DNA of 64,000 nucleotides from VRUE01 sp035556755 (GTDB lineage: Bacteria > Actinomycetota > Thermoleophilia > Solirubrobacterales > 70-9), in the NCBI GenBank assembly GCA_035556755.1, contig DATMEP010000096.1, positions 1-64,000 on the forward strand, read 5' to 3'. Each line of letters begins with the position of its first letter. The first letter of the stretch is position 1. A model generated the notes under the pieces. It saw only the letters and a program-made list of their open reading frames with translations, was not told the origin of the DNA and did not search any database. The translations under genes were made by a program, and so were the position numbers. Shown here one piece after another: positions 38,436 through 45,755 of the stretch.

Positions 38436-40156
38436 GCGACGGGTCGGGGGCTGCGTCCGCGGCGCCGTTGCGCGAGGCCGAGTCCTGGCGGGCGCTGGAG
38501 GATCACCACGCCGACCTCCACGACCTCCATCTGCGCGACCTCTTCGCCGCCGACCCGCAGCGGGGAGAGCGGCTCGTCGCCGGCGGTGCCGGTCTCCATC
38601 TCGACTTCTCCAAGAACCGGATCACCGACGAGACGGTGATCCTGCTCGGCGAGCTGGCGCGCGAGCGCGGCGTCGAGGAGCGCCGCGAAGCGATGTTCGC
38701 CGGCGAGCACATCAACGTCTCCGAGGACCGTGCCGTCCTCCATGTGGCGCTGCGGATGCCGCGCGGGCGCTCGCTGGTCGTCGACGGCGTCGACGTGATC
38801 AAGCAGGTGCACGAGACGCTCGACCGGATGGCCGCCTTCGTCGAGCGGGTCCGCTCCGGCGAGTGGGTCGGCCACACCGGCGAGCCGATCCGCAACGTCG
38901 TCAACGTCGGCATCGGCGGCTCGGACCTCGGTCCCGTGATGGCCTACGAGGCGCTGCGCCACTTCAGCCGCCGCGAGATGACCTTCAGGTTCGTCTCCAA
39001 CGTCGACGCCACCGACTTCGCCGAGTCGACCCGCGACCTCGATCCCGAGGAGACCCTGTTCGTGATCTCCTCGAAGACCTTCACCACGCTGGAGACGATG
39101 ACCAACGCCCACACCGCGCGCGAGTGGGCGCTGGCCGGGCTCGGCGGCGACGAGGCGGCGGTCGCCAAGCACTTCGTCGCGGTCTCCACCAACGCCGAGG
39201 AGGTGTCGAAGTTCGGCATCGACACCGAGAACATGTTCGGCTTCTGGGAGTGGGTCGGGGGCCGCTACTCGATGGACTCGGCGATCGGCCTCTCGACCAT
39301 GCTCGCGATCGGGCCGGCCCGCTTCGAGGAGATGCTGGCCGGCTTCCACGCGATGGACGAGCACTTCCGCACCGCGCCGCTGGCCGAGAACCTCCCCGCC
39401 CTGATGGGGCTGCTCGCGGTCTGGTACGGCGACTTCTTCGGCGCCCAGACCTGCGGCGTCTTCCCCTACGACCAGTACCTGCACCGCTTCCCGGCCTACC
39501 TGCAGCAGCTGACGATGGAGTCGAACGGCAAGCACGTCACCCTCGACGGCGCCCGGGTCGACTACGACACCGGCGCCATCTACTGGGGCGAGCCGGGGAC
39601 CAACGGCCAGCACTCCTTCTACCAGCTGATCCACCAGGGGACGCGGCTTATCCCCTGCGACTTCATCGGCTTCATGCGCTCCAACAACCCGCTCGGCGAC
39701 CACCACGACCTCCTGATGTCGAACGTCTTCGCCCAGAGCGAGGCGCTCGCCTTCGGCAAAACGCCCGAGCAGGTGCGGGCCGAGGGGACGCCGGAGGCGG
39801 TCGTCCCGCACCGGACGATGGAGGGCAATAGACCGTCGAACACGATCCTCGCCGAGCGGCTCGACCCGCACACCCTCGGCACCCTCGTCGCCCTCTACGA
39901 GCACAGCACCTTCGTCCAGGGAAGTGTGTGGGGGATCGACTCCTTCGACCAGTGGGGAGTCGAGCTGGGCAAGGCGCTGGCGGTCGCGATCATCCCGGAG
40001 CTGCAGGCCGACGACGAGCCCACGCTGCGCCACGACAGCTCGACCAACGCGCTGATCCGCCGCTACCGGCAGGCACGCCATCACGTTTTCCATGACCTGG
40101 ATGGAAAACGTGATGAGATTTCGCCGGAGCCCGGCCAAGCAGAGCCCGCGGAGTAA
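38432..40156 (+). CDS. pgi: Glucose-6-phosphate isomerase
   Basis: This protein has 574 aa. NVGIGGSDLGPVMAYEALRHF (substrate phosphate), FRFVSNVDATDFAESTRDLDP, signature 1 near FWEWVGGRYSMDSAIG and signature 2 GSVWGIDSFDQWGVELGK are intact. It interconverts glucose-6-P and fructose-6-P and so closes the cycle back to Zwf. The ordinary C-terminus (STNALIRRYR) is followed by about 24 extra residues encoded by the third 37-bp palindrome, so the tail is a repeat-derived addition. GTG start overlaps the tal stop. Confidence 0.97.
   Translation: MSDGSGAASAAPLREAESWRALEDHHADLHDLHLRDLFAADPQRGERLVAGGAGLHLDFSKNRITDETVILLGELARERGVEERREAMFAGEHINVSEDRAVLHVALRMPRGRSLVVDGVDVIKQVHETLDRMAAFVERVRSGEWVGHTGEPIRNVVNVGIGGSDLGPVMAYEALRHFSRREMTFRFVSNVDATDFAESTRDLDPEETLFVISSKTFTTLETMTNAHTAREWALAGLGGDEAAVAKHFVAVSTNAEEVSKFGIDTENMFGFWEWVGGRYSMDSAIGLSTMLAIGPARFEEMLAGFHAMDEHFRTAPLAENLPALMGLLAVWYGDFFGAQTCGVFPYDQYLHRFPAYLQQLTMESNGKHVTLDGARVDYDTGAIYWGEPGTNGQHSFYQLIHQGTRLIPCDFIGFMRSNNPLGDHHDLLMSNVFAQSEALAFGKTPEQVRAEGTPEAVVPHRTMEGNRPSNTILAERLDPHTLGTLVALYEHSTFVQGSVWGIDSFDQWGVELGKALAVAIIPELQADDEPTLRHDSSTNALIRRYRQARHHVFHDLDGKRDEISPEPGQAEPAE
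40079..40115. repeat. 37-bp dispersed palindrome, copy 3 (inside pgi)
   Basis: Arms identical to copies 1 and 2, loop GACCTGG, again 7 nt. It lies within the last codons of pgi and is translated as HHVFHDLDGKRD. AGATTT follows as in copy 1. Confidence 0.9.
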
Positions 40157-40159
40157 GCC

Positions 40160-41545
40160 TTGCCGCTCCTCGACGCCCTCCCACTCGCGGCGTCGGAGTC
40201 CAATCTGCTCGCCGCCCGCGAGATGATGGCGTTCACGCTCGCCTTCCACATCGTCCTCGCCTGCCTCGGCGTCGCCCTGCCGGCGATCATCCTCGTCGCC
40301 AACTGGCTGGGGCTGAAACGCGACGATGAGGACGCGATGCGGCTGGCGCGGCGCTGGTCGAAGGCGATGGCGGTCACCTTCGCGGTCGGCGCCGTCACCG
40401 GCACCGTGCTCAGCTTCGAGTTCGGCCTGCTCTGGCCCGAGTTCATGGAGCGCTACGGCGACGCCTTCGGCATCGCCTTCGCGATCGAGGGGCTCTTCTT
40501 CTTCACCGAGGCGATCTTCCTCGCGATCTACATCTACGGCTGGGAGCGGTTGAGCGGCTGGGCGCACTTCTGGGCCGGGGTGCCGATGGTGATCACCGGG
40601 ATCGGCGGCGCCTTCTCGGTGGTGACGGCGAATGCCTGGATGAACCAGCCGCAGGGCTTCACGCTCGACGCGGCGGGCAAGGTCGTCGACACCGACCCGC
40701 TGCAGGTCCTCTTCAACCCGGCCTGGCACTACGAGGTGCCGCACATGATCCTCGCCGCCTACATGGTGGCCGGCTTCCTCGTCGCCTCGATCTACGCGGT
40801 CGGGATGCTGCGCGGGCGGCGCGACCGCCTGCACCGGCTCGGCCTGCTGATCCCACTCACCGTCGCCTGCATCGTCACCCCGGTCCAGATCTTCGTCGGC
40901 GACACCGCGGCGCGCGAAGTCGCCGACCACCAGCCGGCCAAGTTCGCCGGCTTCGAGTGCATCCAGGAGACCGGCCCCAACCAGACCGAGTACATCGGCG
41001 GCATCTGCACCGACGACGGGGTCAAGGGGGCGATCGGAATCCCCGGCCTCGACTCGCTGCTGGTCGGCTTCAGCACCGACACCGTGGTGACCGGCCTCGA
41101 GGACATCCCGCCCGACGAGCGCCCGCCCGCCAACACCCTGCTCCACCTCTCCTTCGACGCGATGGTCGGGATCGGCACGGCGCTGCTCGGGCTCGCCGCC
41201 TGGCTCGCCTTCGTCTGGTGGCGCCGTCGCGACATCCCCCAGACCAAGTGGTTCCTGCGCGCCGTCTCGGTTTCCGGCGTCGCCGCGATCGTCGCGCTGT
41301 GGTGCGGCTGGATCGTCACCGAGGTCGGCCGCCAGCCGTGGATCGTGCAGGGCTACATGCGCACCTCCGAAGCGGTGACCGAGGCGGAGGGGATCTGGTT
41401 CGCCTTCGCCGGGACGCTGCTCCTCTACGCGGCGCTGGGGACGACCGCGATCCTCGTCCTGCGCGGCATGTCCCGCCGCTGGCGCGAGGAGGGCGACACC
41501 GACCTGACCGAGGTCCCGTACGGCCCGACGGAGGTCTCGTCATGA
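40160..41545 (+). CDS. cydA: Cytochrome bd-type oxidase subunit I
   Basis: This 461-aa protein starts at a TTG 4 nt after pgi, with GGAG upstream. The spacing R20-His30 (AAREMMAFTLAFH) matches the first helix carrying a haem ligand. GTVLSFEFGLLWPEF, EGLFFFTEAIFLAIYIYGWERL, EVPHMILAAYMVAGF (second His) and TEVGRQPWIVQGYMRT (Met region) are typical. The Q-loop is short, as in the cyanide-insensitive type. It is a quinol oxidase reducing O2 to water in the membrane. Coupled with cydB, separated by a palindromic spacer. Confidence 0.95.
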   Translation: MPLLDALPLAASESNLLAAREMMAFTLAFHIVLACLGVALPAIILVANWLGLKRDDEDAMRLARRWSKAMAVTFAVGAVTGTVLSFEFGLLWPEFMERYGDAFGIAFAIEGLFFFTEAIFLAIYIYGWERLSGWAHFWAGVPMVITGIGGAFSVVTANAWMNQPQGFTLDAAGKVVDTDPLQVLFNPAWHYEVPHMILAAYMVAGFLVASIYAVGMLRGRRDRLHRLGLLIPLTVACIVTPVQIFVGDTAAREVADHQPAKFAGFECIQETGPNQTEYIGGICTDDGVKGAIGIPGLDSLLVGFSTDTVVTGLEDIPPDERPPANTLLHLSFDAMVGIGTALLGLAAWLAFVWWRRRDIPQTKWFLRAVSVSGVAAIVALWCGWIVTEVGRQPWIVQGYMRTSEAVTEAEGIWFAFAGTLLLYAALGTTAILVLRGMSRRWREEGDTDLTEVPYGPTEVSS

Positions 41546-41546
41546 G

Positions 41547-41595
41547 CTTCCGGTGCGCCTTTTCCTTTCTATATACGCATAAAGCGCACCGGAAG
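41547..41595. repeat. Long inverted repeat between cydA and cydB
   Basis: The perfect 12-nt arms CTTCCGGTGCGC / GCGCACCGGAAG flank 25 nt of AT-rich loop (CTTTTCCTTTCTATATACGC). It fills nearly the whole 58-bp gap. Possible roles are mRNA processing or partial termination that sets the CydA:CydB ratio; also possibly a small mobile palindrome. Confidence 0.75.
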
Positions 41596-41603
41596 ACGAT
41601 CGC

Positions 41604-42602
41604 ATGACCAAGGCCGATGTCGCCGCGGCGATCCTCTGGACGGGCGCGACGCTCTACGCGGTCTTCGGCGGGGCGGACTTCGGCGGCGGCTTCTGGGACC
41701 TGATCGCCGGTGACGCCGAGAAGGGCGAGCGGCCGCGGGCGACGATCCAGCGCTCCCTCACCCCAGTCTGGGAGGCCAACCACGTCTGGCTGATCTTCAT
41801 CCTCGTCGTCCTCTGGACCGCCTTCCCGGAGGCGTTCGGGGCGATCATGTCGACCCTCTACGTGCCGATTGCCCTGGCCGCCCTCGGGATCGTCCTGCGC
41901 GGCGCCGGCTTTGCCTTCCGCAAGTCGGTCGACACGCTCTCGCGGGAACGGGCGCTGGGCGCGATCTTCGCCCTCTCCTCGGTGCTGACCCCCTTCTTCA
42001 TGGGCACCGTGGTCGGTGCCGTCGCCTCGGGCAACGTCCCGGCCGAGGGCAACGGCGACGCCTTCTCGAGCTGGCTGGAGCCGCTGCCGCTGCTGACCGG
42101 GGCGTTGTTCGTCGCCACCGGCGCCTACCTGGCGGCGGTCTTCCTCGTCGTCGACGCCCACCGCCACGACGAGAAGGAGATGGAGAGCTACTTCTCCCGC
42201 CGGGCGCTGGTGGCGGCTCTCGCCGCCGGCGTTCTGGCGATGGCCGGGATCGTCGCCCTGAACGCCGACGCCAACTACGTCTACGAGCGGCTCGTCGTCG
42301 AGGGGCTGCCGCTGGTGATCGTCTCGATCCTCTGTGGCTTCGGGGTCCTGGGGCTGCTGCTGCAGCGTGGCCGCCGCGGCCTGCGGCCGCTCGCGGTCGG
42401 CGCCGTCGTCGCGGTCATCTGGGGGTGGGGGGTCGCCCAGTTCCCCTACCTGCTGCCGACCTCGCTGACGATCTCCGAGGCCGCCGCCCCAGATCCGACC
42501 CTCGACGCGGTGATGATCGTCTTCGTCGTCGCGGCGCTGGTCGTGCTGCCCGCGCTCGGCCTCCTCTACTGGCTGACCCAGCGGGAGCTGCTGAATGAGT
42601 GA
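41604..42602 (+). CDS. cydB: Cytochrome bd-type oxidase subunit II
   Basis: This 332-aa protein has about eight hydrophobic helices. GGADFGGGFWDLIAGD and PVWEANHVWLIFILVVLWTAFPEAF (W-E-x-N-H-V-W) are the family's hallmark motifs. A conserved GxVxGAVASGNVP segment follows. It pairs with CydA in the quinol oxidase. No cydX-like micro-ORF or cydCD genes follow. Its end overlaps the HAD gene start by 8 nt. Confidence 0.95.
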   Translation: MTKADVAAAILWTGATLYAVFGGADFGGGFWDLIAGDAEKGERPRATIQRSLTPVWEANHVWLIFILVVLWTAFPEAFGAIMSTLYVPIALAALGIVLRGAGFAFRKSVDTLSRERALGAIFALSSVLTPFFMGTVVGAVASGNVPAEGNGDAFSSWLEPLPLLTGALFVATGAYLAAVFLVVDAHRHDEKEMESYFSRRALVAALAAGVLAMAGIVALNADANYVYERLVVEGLPLVIVSILCGFGVLGLLLQRGRRGLRPLAVGAVVAVIWGWGVAQFPYLLPTSLTISEAAAPDPTLDAVMIVFVVAALVVLPALGLLYWLTQRELLNE

Positions 42603-43266
42603 CACCCGCGCGGTGCTGTTCGACATCGACGGGACGCTGCTGGTGACGGGCGGTGCCGGTGGCGCCGCCTGGCGACGCGCCTTCGAGGAGCTGCACGGGG
42701 TCGACGTCGACATCGCCGACCACACCGACGCGGGGATGACCGACCCCGAGATCGCCGCGATCGTCTTCCGCGAGGTGATCGGCCGCGAGGGTTCGCCCGA
42801 AGAGCGGGCCAAGGCGATCGCCAGCTACCTCAAGCACCTCCCCGACACCGTCGCCGAGTCAGAGGGCTACCGCGTGATGCCAGGCGTCGAGCCGCTGCTC
42901 GACCGGCTGATCGACGGGGGGCTGCTGCTCGGCCTGGTCACCGGCAACATCGAGGCGGCCGCCCACATCAAGCTCGCCCGCGCCAGCCTCAACCGCTTCT
43001 TCAGCTTCGGCGGCTACGGCTCCGACTCCGCCGACCGCACCGAGGTGACCAAGGCCGCCCTGCGCCGTGGCGAGCTGGTCTCCGGCGGCACCCTCGCCGA
43101 CGGCGCCAGCATCGCGGTCGGCGACACCCCCCGCGACGTCAAAGCCGGCCACGGCGCCGGCATCCAGGTCGTCGGCGTAGCCACCGGCAGCTACAGCGTC
43201 AAGGAGCTACGCGACGCCGGCGCCGATTGGTTGCTGGAGACCGTCGAGCACGGCTTCCCGGCTTGA
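42595..43266 (+). CDS. HAD-superfamily hydrolase (phosphoglycolate-phosphatase-like)
   Basis: This 223-aa protein has motif I FDIDGTLLVTGG (nucleophile and acid Asp), a helical cap, motif II LVTGNIE, the motif III Lys region around TEVTKAALRRG, and motif IV VGDTPRDVKAGHGAG (Asp). It dephosphorylates a small phosphometabolite. The start overlaps cydB by 8 nt, so it is co-translated with the oxidase genes. Substrate is inferred from family likeness only. Confidence 0.88.
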   Translation: MSDTRAVLFDIDGTLLVTGGAGGAAWRRAFEELHGVDVDIADHTDAGMTDPEIAAIVFREVIGREGSPEERAKAIASYLKHLPDTVAESEGYRVMPGVEPLLDRLIDGGLLLGLVTGNIEAAAHIKLARASLNRFFSFGGYGSDSADRTEVTKAALRRGELVSGGTLADGASIAVGDTPRDVKAGHGAGIQVVGVATGSYSVKELRDAGADWLLETVEHGFPA

Positions 43267-43782
43267 TCAGTCCTGCTGTCGCTCCACCTCGGTGAGCACC
43301 GCGATGTCGTCGAGGTCGGAGGGCCGCCCGGCGGCTCGCTTCATCCGGATCAGGTCGTCTAGCGAGGCGATGGCCACCTCGATCCCGTCGAGCTCGACCA
43401 CCGAGGCCGCCTTCCGCATCTGGTCGAACTCGCGGGCGCCCTTCGGCTCCTTGAGGATGTGGACTTGGCCGTGTCGGGTGACCAGCGGAGGGACGATCGC
43501 GGCGACCGCGAGCCGCTCAGGATCAGCGACGGAGACCTCCGCTTGCTCGAACCCGGCCTCTCGTGGACGTGCCTGCAACTCGATGAGTGCGGCGGCCAGT
43601 CGACTCAGGTTCTCCGGATCGGGATCCGGCGTCAGGTCGAGGTCCATCGTCGTGCGCCGGTGGCCATGGACCTGAGTGGCGACTCCACCGATCACCACGT
43701 AGTCCACGCCGTGTCGCGCGAGAACCTCCAGCAACCCAGCGATGTCCAGCGGTTGTTCGGCGTGGTCTCCCGCCTCAGTCAT
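43267..43782 (-). CDS. Nucleotidyltransferase (AbiEii-like), module 2
   Basis: The ATG at 43782 is chosen because CGGAGGG lies just upstream and it overlaps the HTH stop by 8 nt; a GTG at 43827 is less likely. 171 aa. VDYVVIGGVATQVHGHRRTTMDLDLTPD holds G-G and T-x-D-L-D; the third carboxylate is in the later strand. IASLDDLIRMKRAAGRPSDLDDIAVL is the typical C-terminal helical pattern. Partner of the HTH gene at 43775, in the same gene order (HTH first) as module 1. Confidence 0.84.
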   Translation of the reverse strand: MTEAGDHAEQPLDIAGLLEVLARHGVDYVVIGGVATQVHGHRRTTMDLDLTPDPDPENLSRLAAALIELQARPREAGFEQAEVSVADPERLAVAAIVPPLVTRHGQVHILKEPKGAREFDQMRKAASVVELDGIEVAIASLDDLIRMKRAAGRPSDLDDIAVLTEVERQQD

Positions 43783-44152
43783 CAGCCCTCCGAGTCGCCG
43801 GGTGTCCGGTACGTCGGGCCTGCTCACCTGCCAGCGCCAGTTGCGACGCCACCCGGTTCCATCCGTTTGCCTCGCGTAACCGTTCGGCAGGGGTCATAGC
43901 GCCGGAAAATTCCAGCTCTGCTGCCGGCACTCGACTTTCCAGCGGCTCTACACGCATCACCGGATGCTGCCCCATCGCCAGCATCAACTGCTCGAAGCGC
44001 TCGAGCGTCGGTTTCTCGACCCCCCGCTCGATCCGGCTGATCGCGTCTTGGCTGGTACCGGCCCGCAGCGCCAATCGGCGCTGGCTCACCCCAGCCCGGG
44101 CGCGCGTCTCCCGCAGGAGAGCTCCAAGGTCTTGTCGTGGTCTCTTTGACAC
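43775..44152 (-). CDS. XRE-family HTH protein paired with nucleotidyltransferase (module 2)
   Basis: This 125-aa protein starts from a GTG at 44152 (SKRPRQDLGALLRETRARAGVS). A GTG at 44206 would add 18 residues that fall in the promoter region. Cro/C1 HTH: VSQRRLALRAGTSQDAISRIERGVEKPTLERFEQLMLAMGQ. The C-terminal tail (AMTPAERLREANGWNRVASQLAL) is a helical interaction segment often seen in antitoxins paired with DUF6036/AbiEii-type enzymes. The 5' region carries inverted repeats suited to autorepression. Confidence 0.84.
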   Translation of the reverse strand: MSKRPRQDLGALLRETRARAGVSQRRLALRAGTSQDAISRIERGVEKPTLERFEQLMLAMGQHPVMRVEPLESRVPAAELEFSGAMTPAERLREANGWNRVASQLALAGEQARRTGHPATRRADD

Positions 44153-44160
44153 CGTATGCA

Positions 44161-44206
44161 GTGTACTGAGTTCATTTGAGAAGGAGAAATTCCTTATTCG
44201 GTACAC
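44161..44206. promoter_or_regulatory. Divergent promoter region with inverted repeats
   Basis: This AT-rich segment lies between the module-2 HTH gene and the excalibur gene. AAGGA-gaaat-TCCTT (44181-44195) is an inverted repeat, and GTGTAC/GTACAC lie at its flanks (44161-44166, 44201-44206). Likely operator for the XRE protein. Confidence 0.45.
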
Positions 44207-44243
44207 ATCGATCTAGCAAACAAGATAGCTTCGTTTAACCGCC

Positions 44244-44798
44244 ATGAAGCGCCTCTCCATCCTCTGGTTTGCGCTGATGTTCGCCCTGTGCATGGCGGCG
44301 ATCGGCGCACCCGCGGCACACGCGATCGACTACGACTGCTCGAATTTCGCCAATCAGGCGGAAGCACAGGAATACCTGCTCCCAGGCGATCCTCACCGCC
44401 TCGACGCGGACAACGACGGCATCGCCTGCGAGAGCCTTCCCTGCCCGTGCTCGTATGGAGCTCCCTACGTCCCCCCTTCACCACCTCCGCCGCCTCCCGT
44501 CGAAGCCCCGGCCCCTCGCTACACCGCCTATATCGCCTGCGGCCTGAGCCAGTACGCGAGGCGCGCGAGCACCTGCCCGCATAGGAGCAAGGTTGGCGCT
44601 TTCCTGCGCAGCTCCCAGGACATCGAGTACACGGTGTGCGTGGTCTTCCCGACCGCGCGACGTCTATACGCTCCGCATCACGCGGCGATCGCCGGGACCC
44701 TCTACGTCAACAAGGTCACGACCGCGATCACCGGCCGGCACAAGGTCATCTGGTATCTGCCCGGCGACCGCATCGTTCGCTACTTCTGGCGCCTCTAG
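44244..44798 (+). CDS. Secreted excalibur calcium-binding-domain protein
   Basis: This 184-aa protein has a signal peptide (ILWFALMFALCMAAIGAPAAHA). The excalibur motif follows at once: DYDCSNFANQAEAQEYL ... HRLDADNDGIACESLPC (D-x-D-x-D-G-I-x-C-E calcium site with paired Cys). A proline-rich linker (PPSPPPPPPVEAPAP) leads to a C-terminal beta domain with more Cys. Extracellular or wall-associated; the C-terminal domain is not recognised. Confidence 0.9.
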   Translation: MKRLSILWFALMFALCMAAIGAPAAHAIDYDCSNFANQAEAQEYLLPGDPHRLDADNDGIACESLPCPCSYGAPYVPPSPPPPPPVEAPAPRYTAYIACGLSQYARRASTCPHRSKVGAFLRSSQDIEYTVCVVFPTARRLYAPHHAAIAGTLYVNKVTTAITGRHKVIWYLPGDRIVRYFWRL

Positions 44799-44813
44799 CC
44801 ACGAGTGCCGTGG

Positions 44814-45737
44814 TCAGACGGCCTTGGCGGCCACGCGCTCGGGCGTGGGCCGCACGACGTCCCAGACCAGACCGGTCTTCTCAAGGCCGTCGATCACGAG
44901 GGCCGAGACGTCGACCTGCCAGCGGCCGAGGCCGTGGACGGCGGAGGTCGGGAAGGCGTGGTGATTGTTGTGCCAGGCCTCGCCGAGGGTGGGGATCGCG
45001 ATCAGGGCGAGGTTGCGCGACTCGTCGGTCGTCTCGAAGTCCTGGTTGCCGAAGACGTGGCAGAGCGAGTTGATGCTGTAGGTGAAGTGGTGGAGGACGA
45101 AGACCCTGACCAGGCCGCCCCAGAGCAGCCCGGTGAGCGCGGCGAAGAAGGTCCCGCCGATGACCCAGCCGAGGGCGAAGGGGATGAGCAGGCCGAGGAT
45201 CGCCCACTGCAGGAAGGTGCGGTCGACCCAGCTGATCACCGGATCGTCGATGAGGTCGGGGGCGAAGCGCTCCTTGTTGCCGCGCTGGGTGTGGATGAAG
45301 AGCCAGCCCATGTGGGCGTGGAAGAGGCCGCGCATGGCGCCGCTCCAGCCGTGGCCGTGGTCGACGTGGGGGCTGTGCGGGTCCCCCTCTTCGTCGGAGA
45401 AGGCGTGGTGCTTGCGGTGGTCGGCGACCCAGGAGATCACCGGGCCCTCGATCGCGGCCGAGCCGAGGATCGCCAGCAGTCCGTGCAGCCAGCGTTTCGC
45501 TTTGAAGCTGCGGTGGGTGAGGTGGCGGTGGAAGCCGACGGTGATCCCCAGCCCGGTGAACACGTACATCCCGAGGAAGAGGAAGACGTCGCTCCAGTGC
45601 AGGGCGCTGCCCCAGACCTGCCAGCCGGCGATGCCGATCGCCAGGAACGGGACCAGGGTGACGAGGCCGGTGATGATCCGATCCCGGGTCTCGTTCTCCA
45701 CAGGTTGGATATCCGAAGGAAGTGGGCCGCTCGCCAT
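44814..45737 (-). CDS. Acyl-CoA/stearoyl-type fatty-acid delta-9 desaturase
   Basis: This 307-aa integral membrane protein has the three His boxes HRHLTH (70-75), HRKHH (107-111) and HNNHH (256-260) that bind the di-iron centre. Four to five hydrophobic helices flank them. It introduces a cis double bond in acyl chains. The next gene, divergent, makes cyclopropane rings from such double bonds, so the pair fits one lipid-modification unit. The start codon lies just 18 bp from that gene's start. Confidence 0.93.
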   Translation of the reverse strand: MASGPLPSDIQPVENETRDRIITGLVTLVPFLAIGIAGWQVWGSALHWSDVFLFLGMYVFTGLGITVGFHRHLTHRSFKAKRWLHGLLAILGSAAIEGPVISWVADHRKHHAFSDEEGDPHSPHVDHGHGWSGAMRGLFHAHMGWLFIHTQRGNKERFAPDLIDDPVISWVDRTFLQWAILGLLIPFALGWVIGGTFFAALTGLLWGGLVRVFVLHHFTYSINSLCHVFGNQDFETTDESRNLALIAIPTLGEAWHNNHHAFPTSAVHGLGRWQVDVSALVIDGLEKTGLVWDVVRPTPERVAAKAV

Positions 45738-45755
45738 GACTAACGATTCTATGCT
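45738..45755. promoter_or_regulatory. 18-bp gap between divergent starts (likely leaderless promoters)
   Basis: Only 18 bp separate the ATG of the desaturase and the GTG of the cyclopropane synthase. TAGAAT on the minus strand sits where a -10 box for a leaderless desaturase mRNA would be. No ribosome-binding site is visible on either side. Promoter elements must overlap the opposite coding region. Confidence 0.45.
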
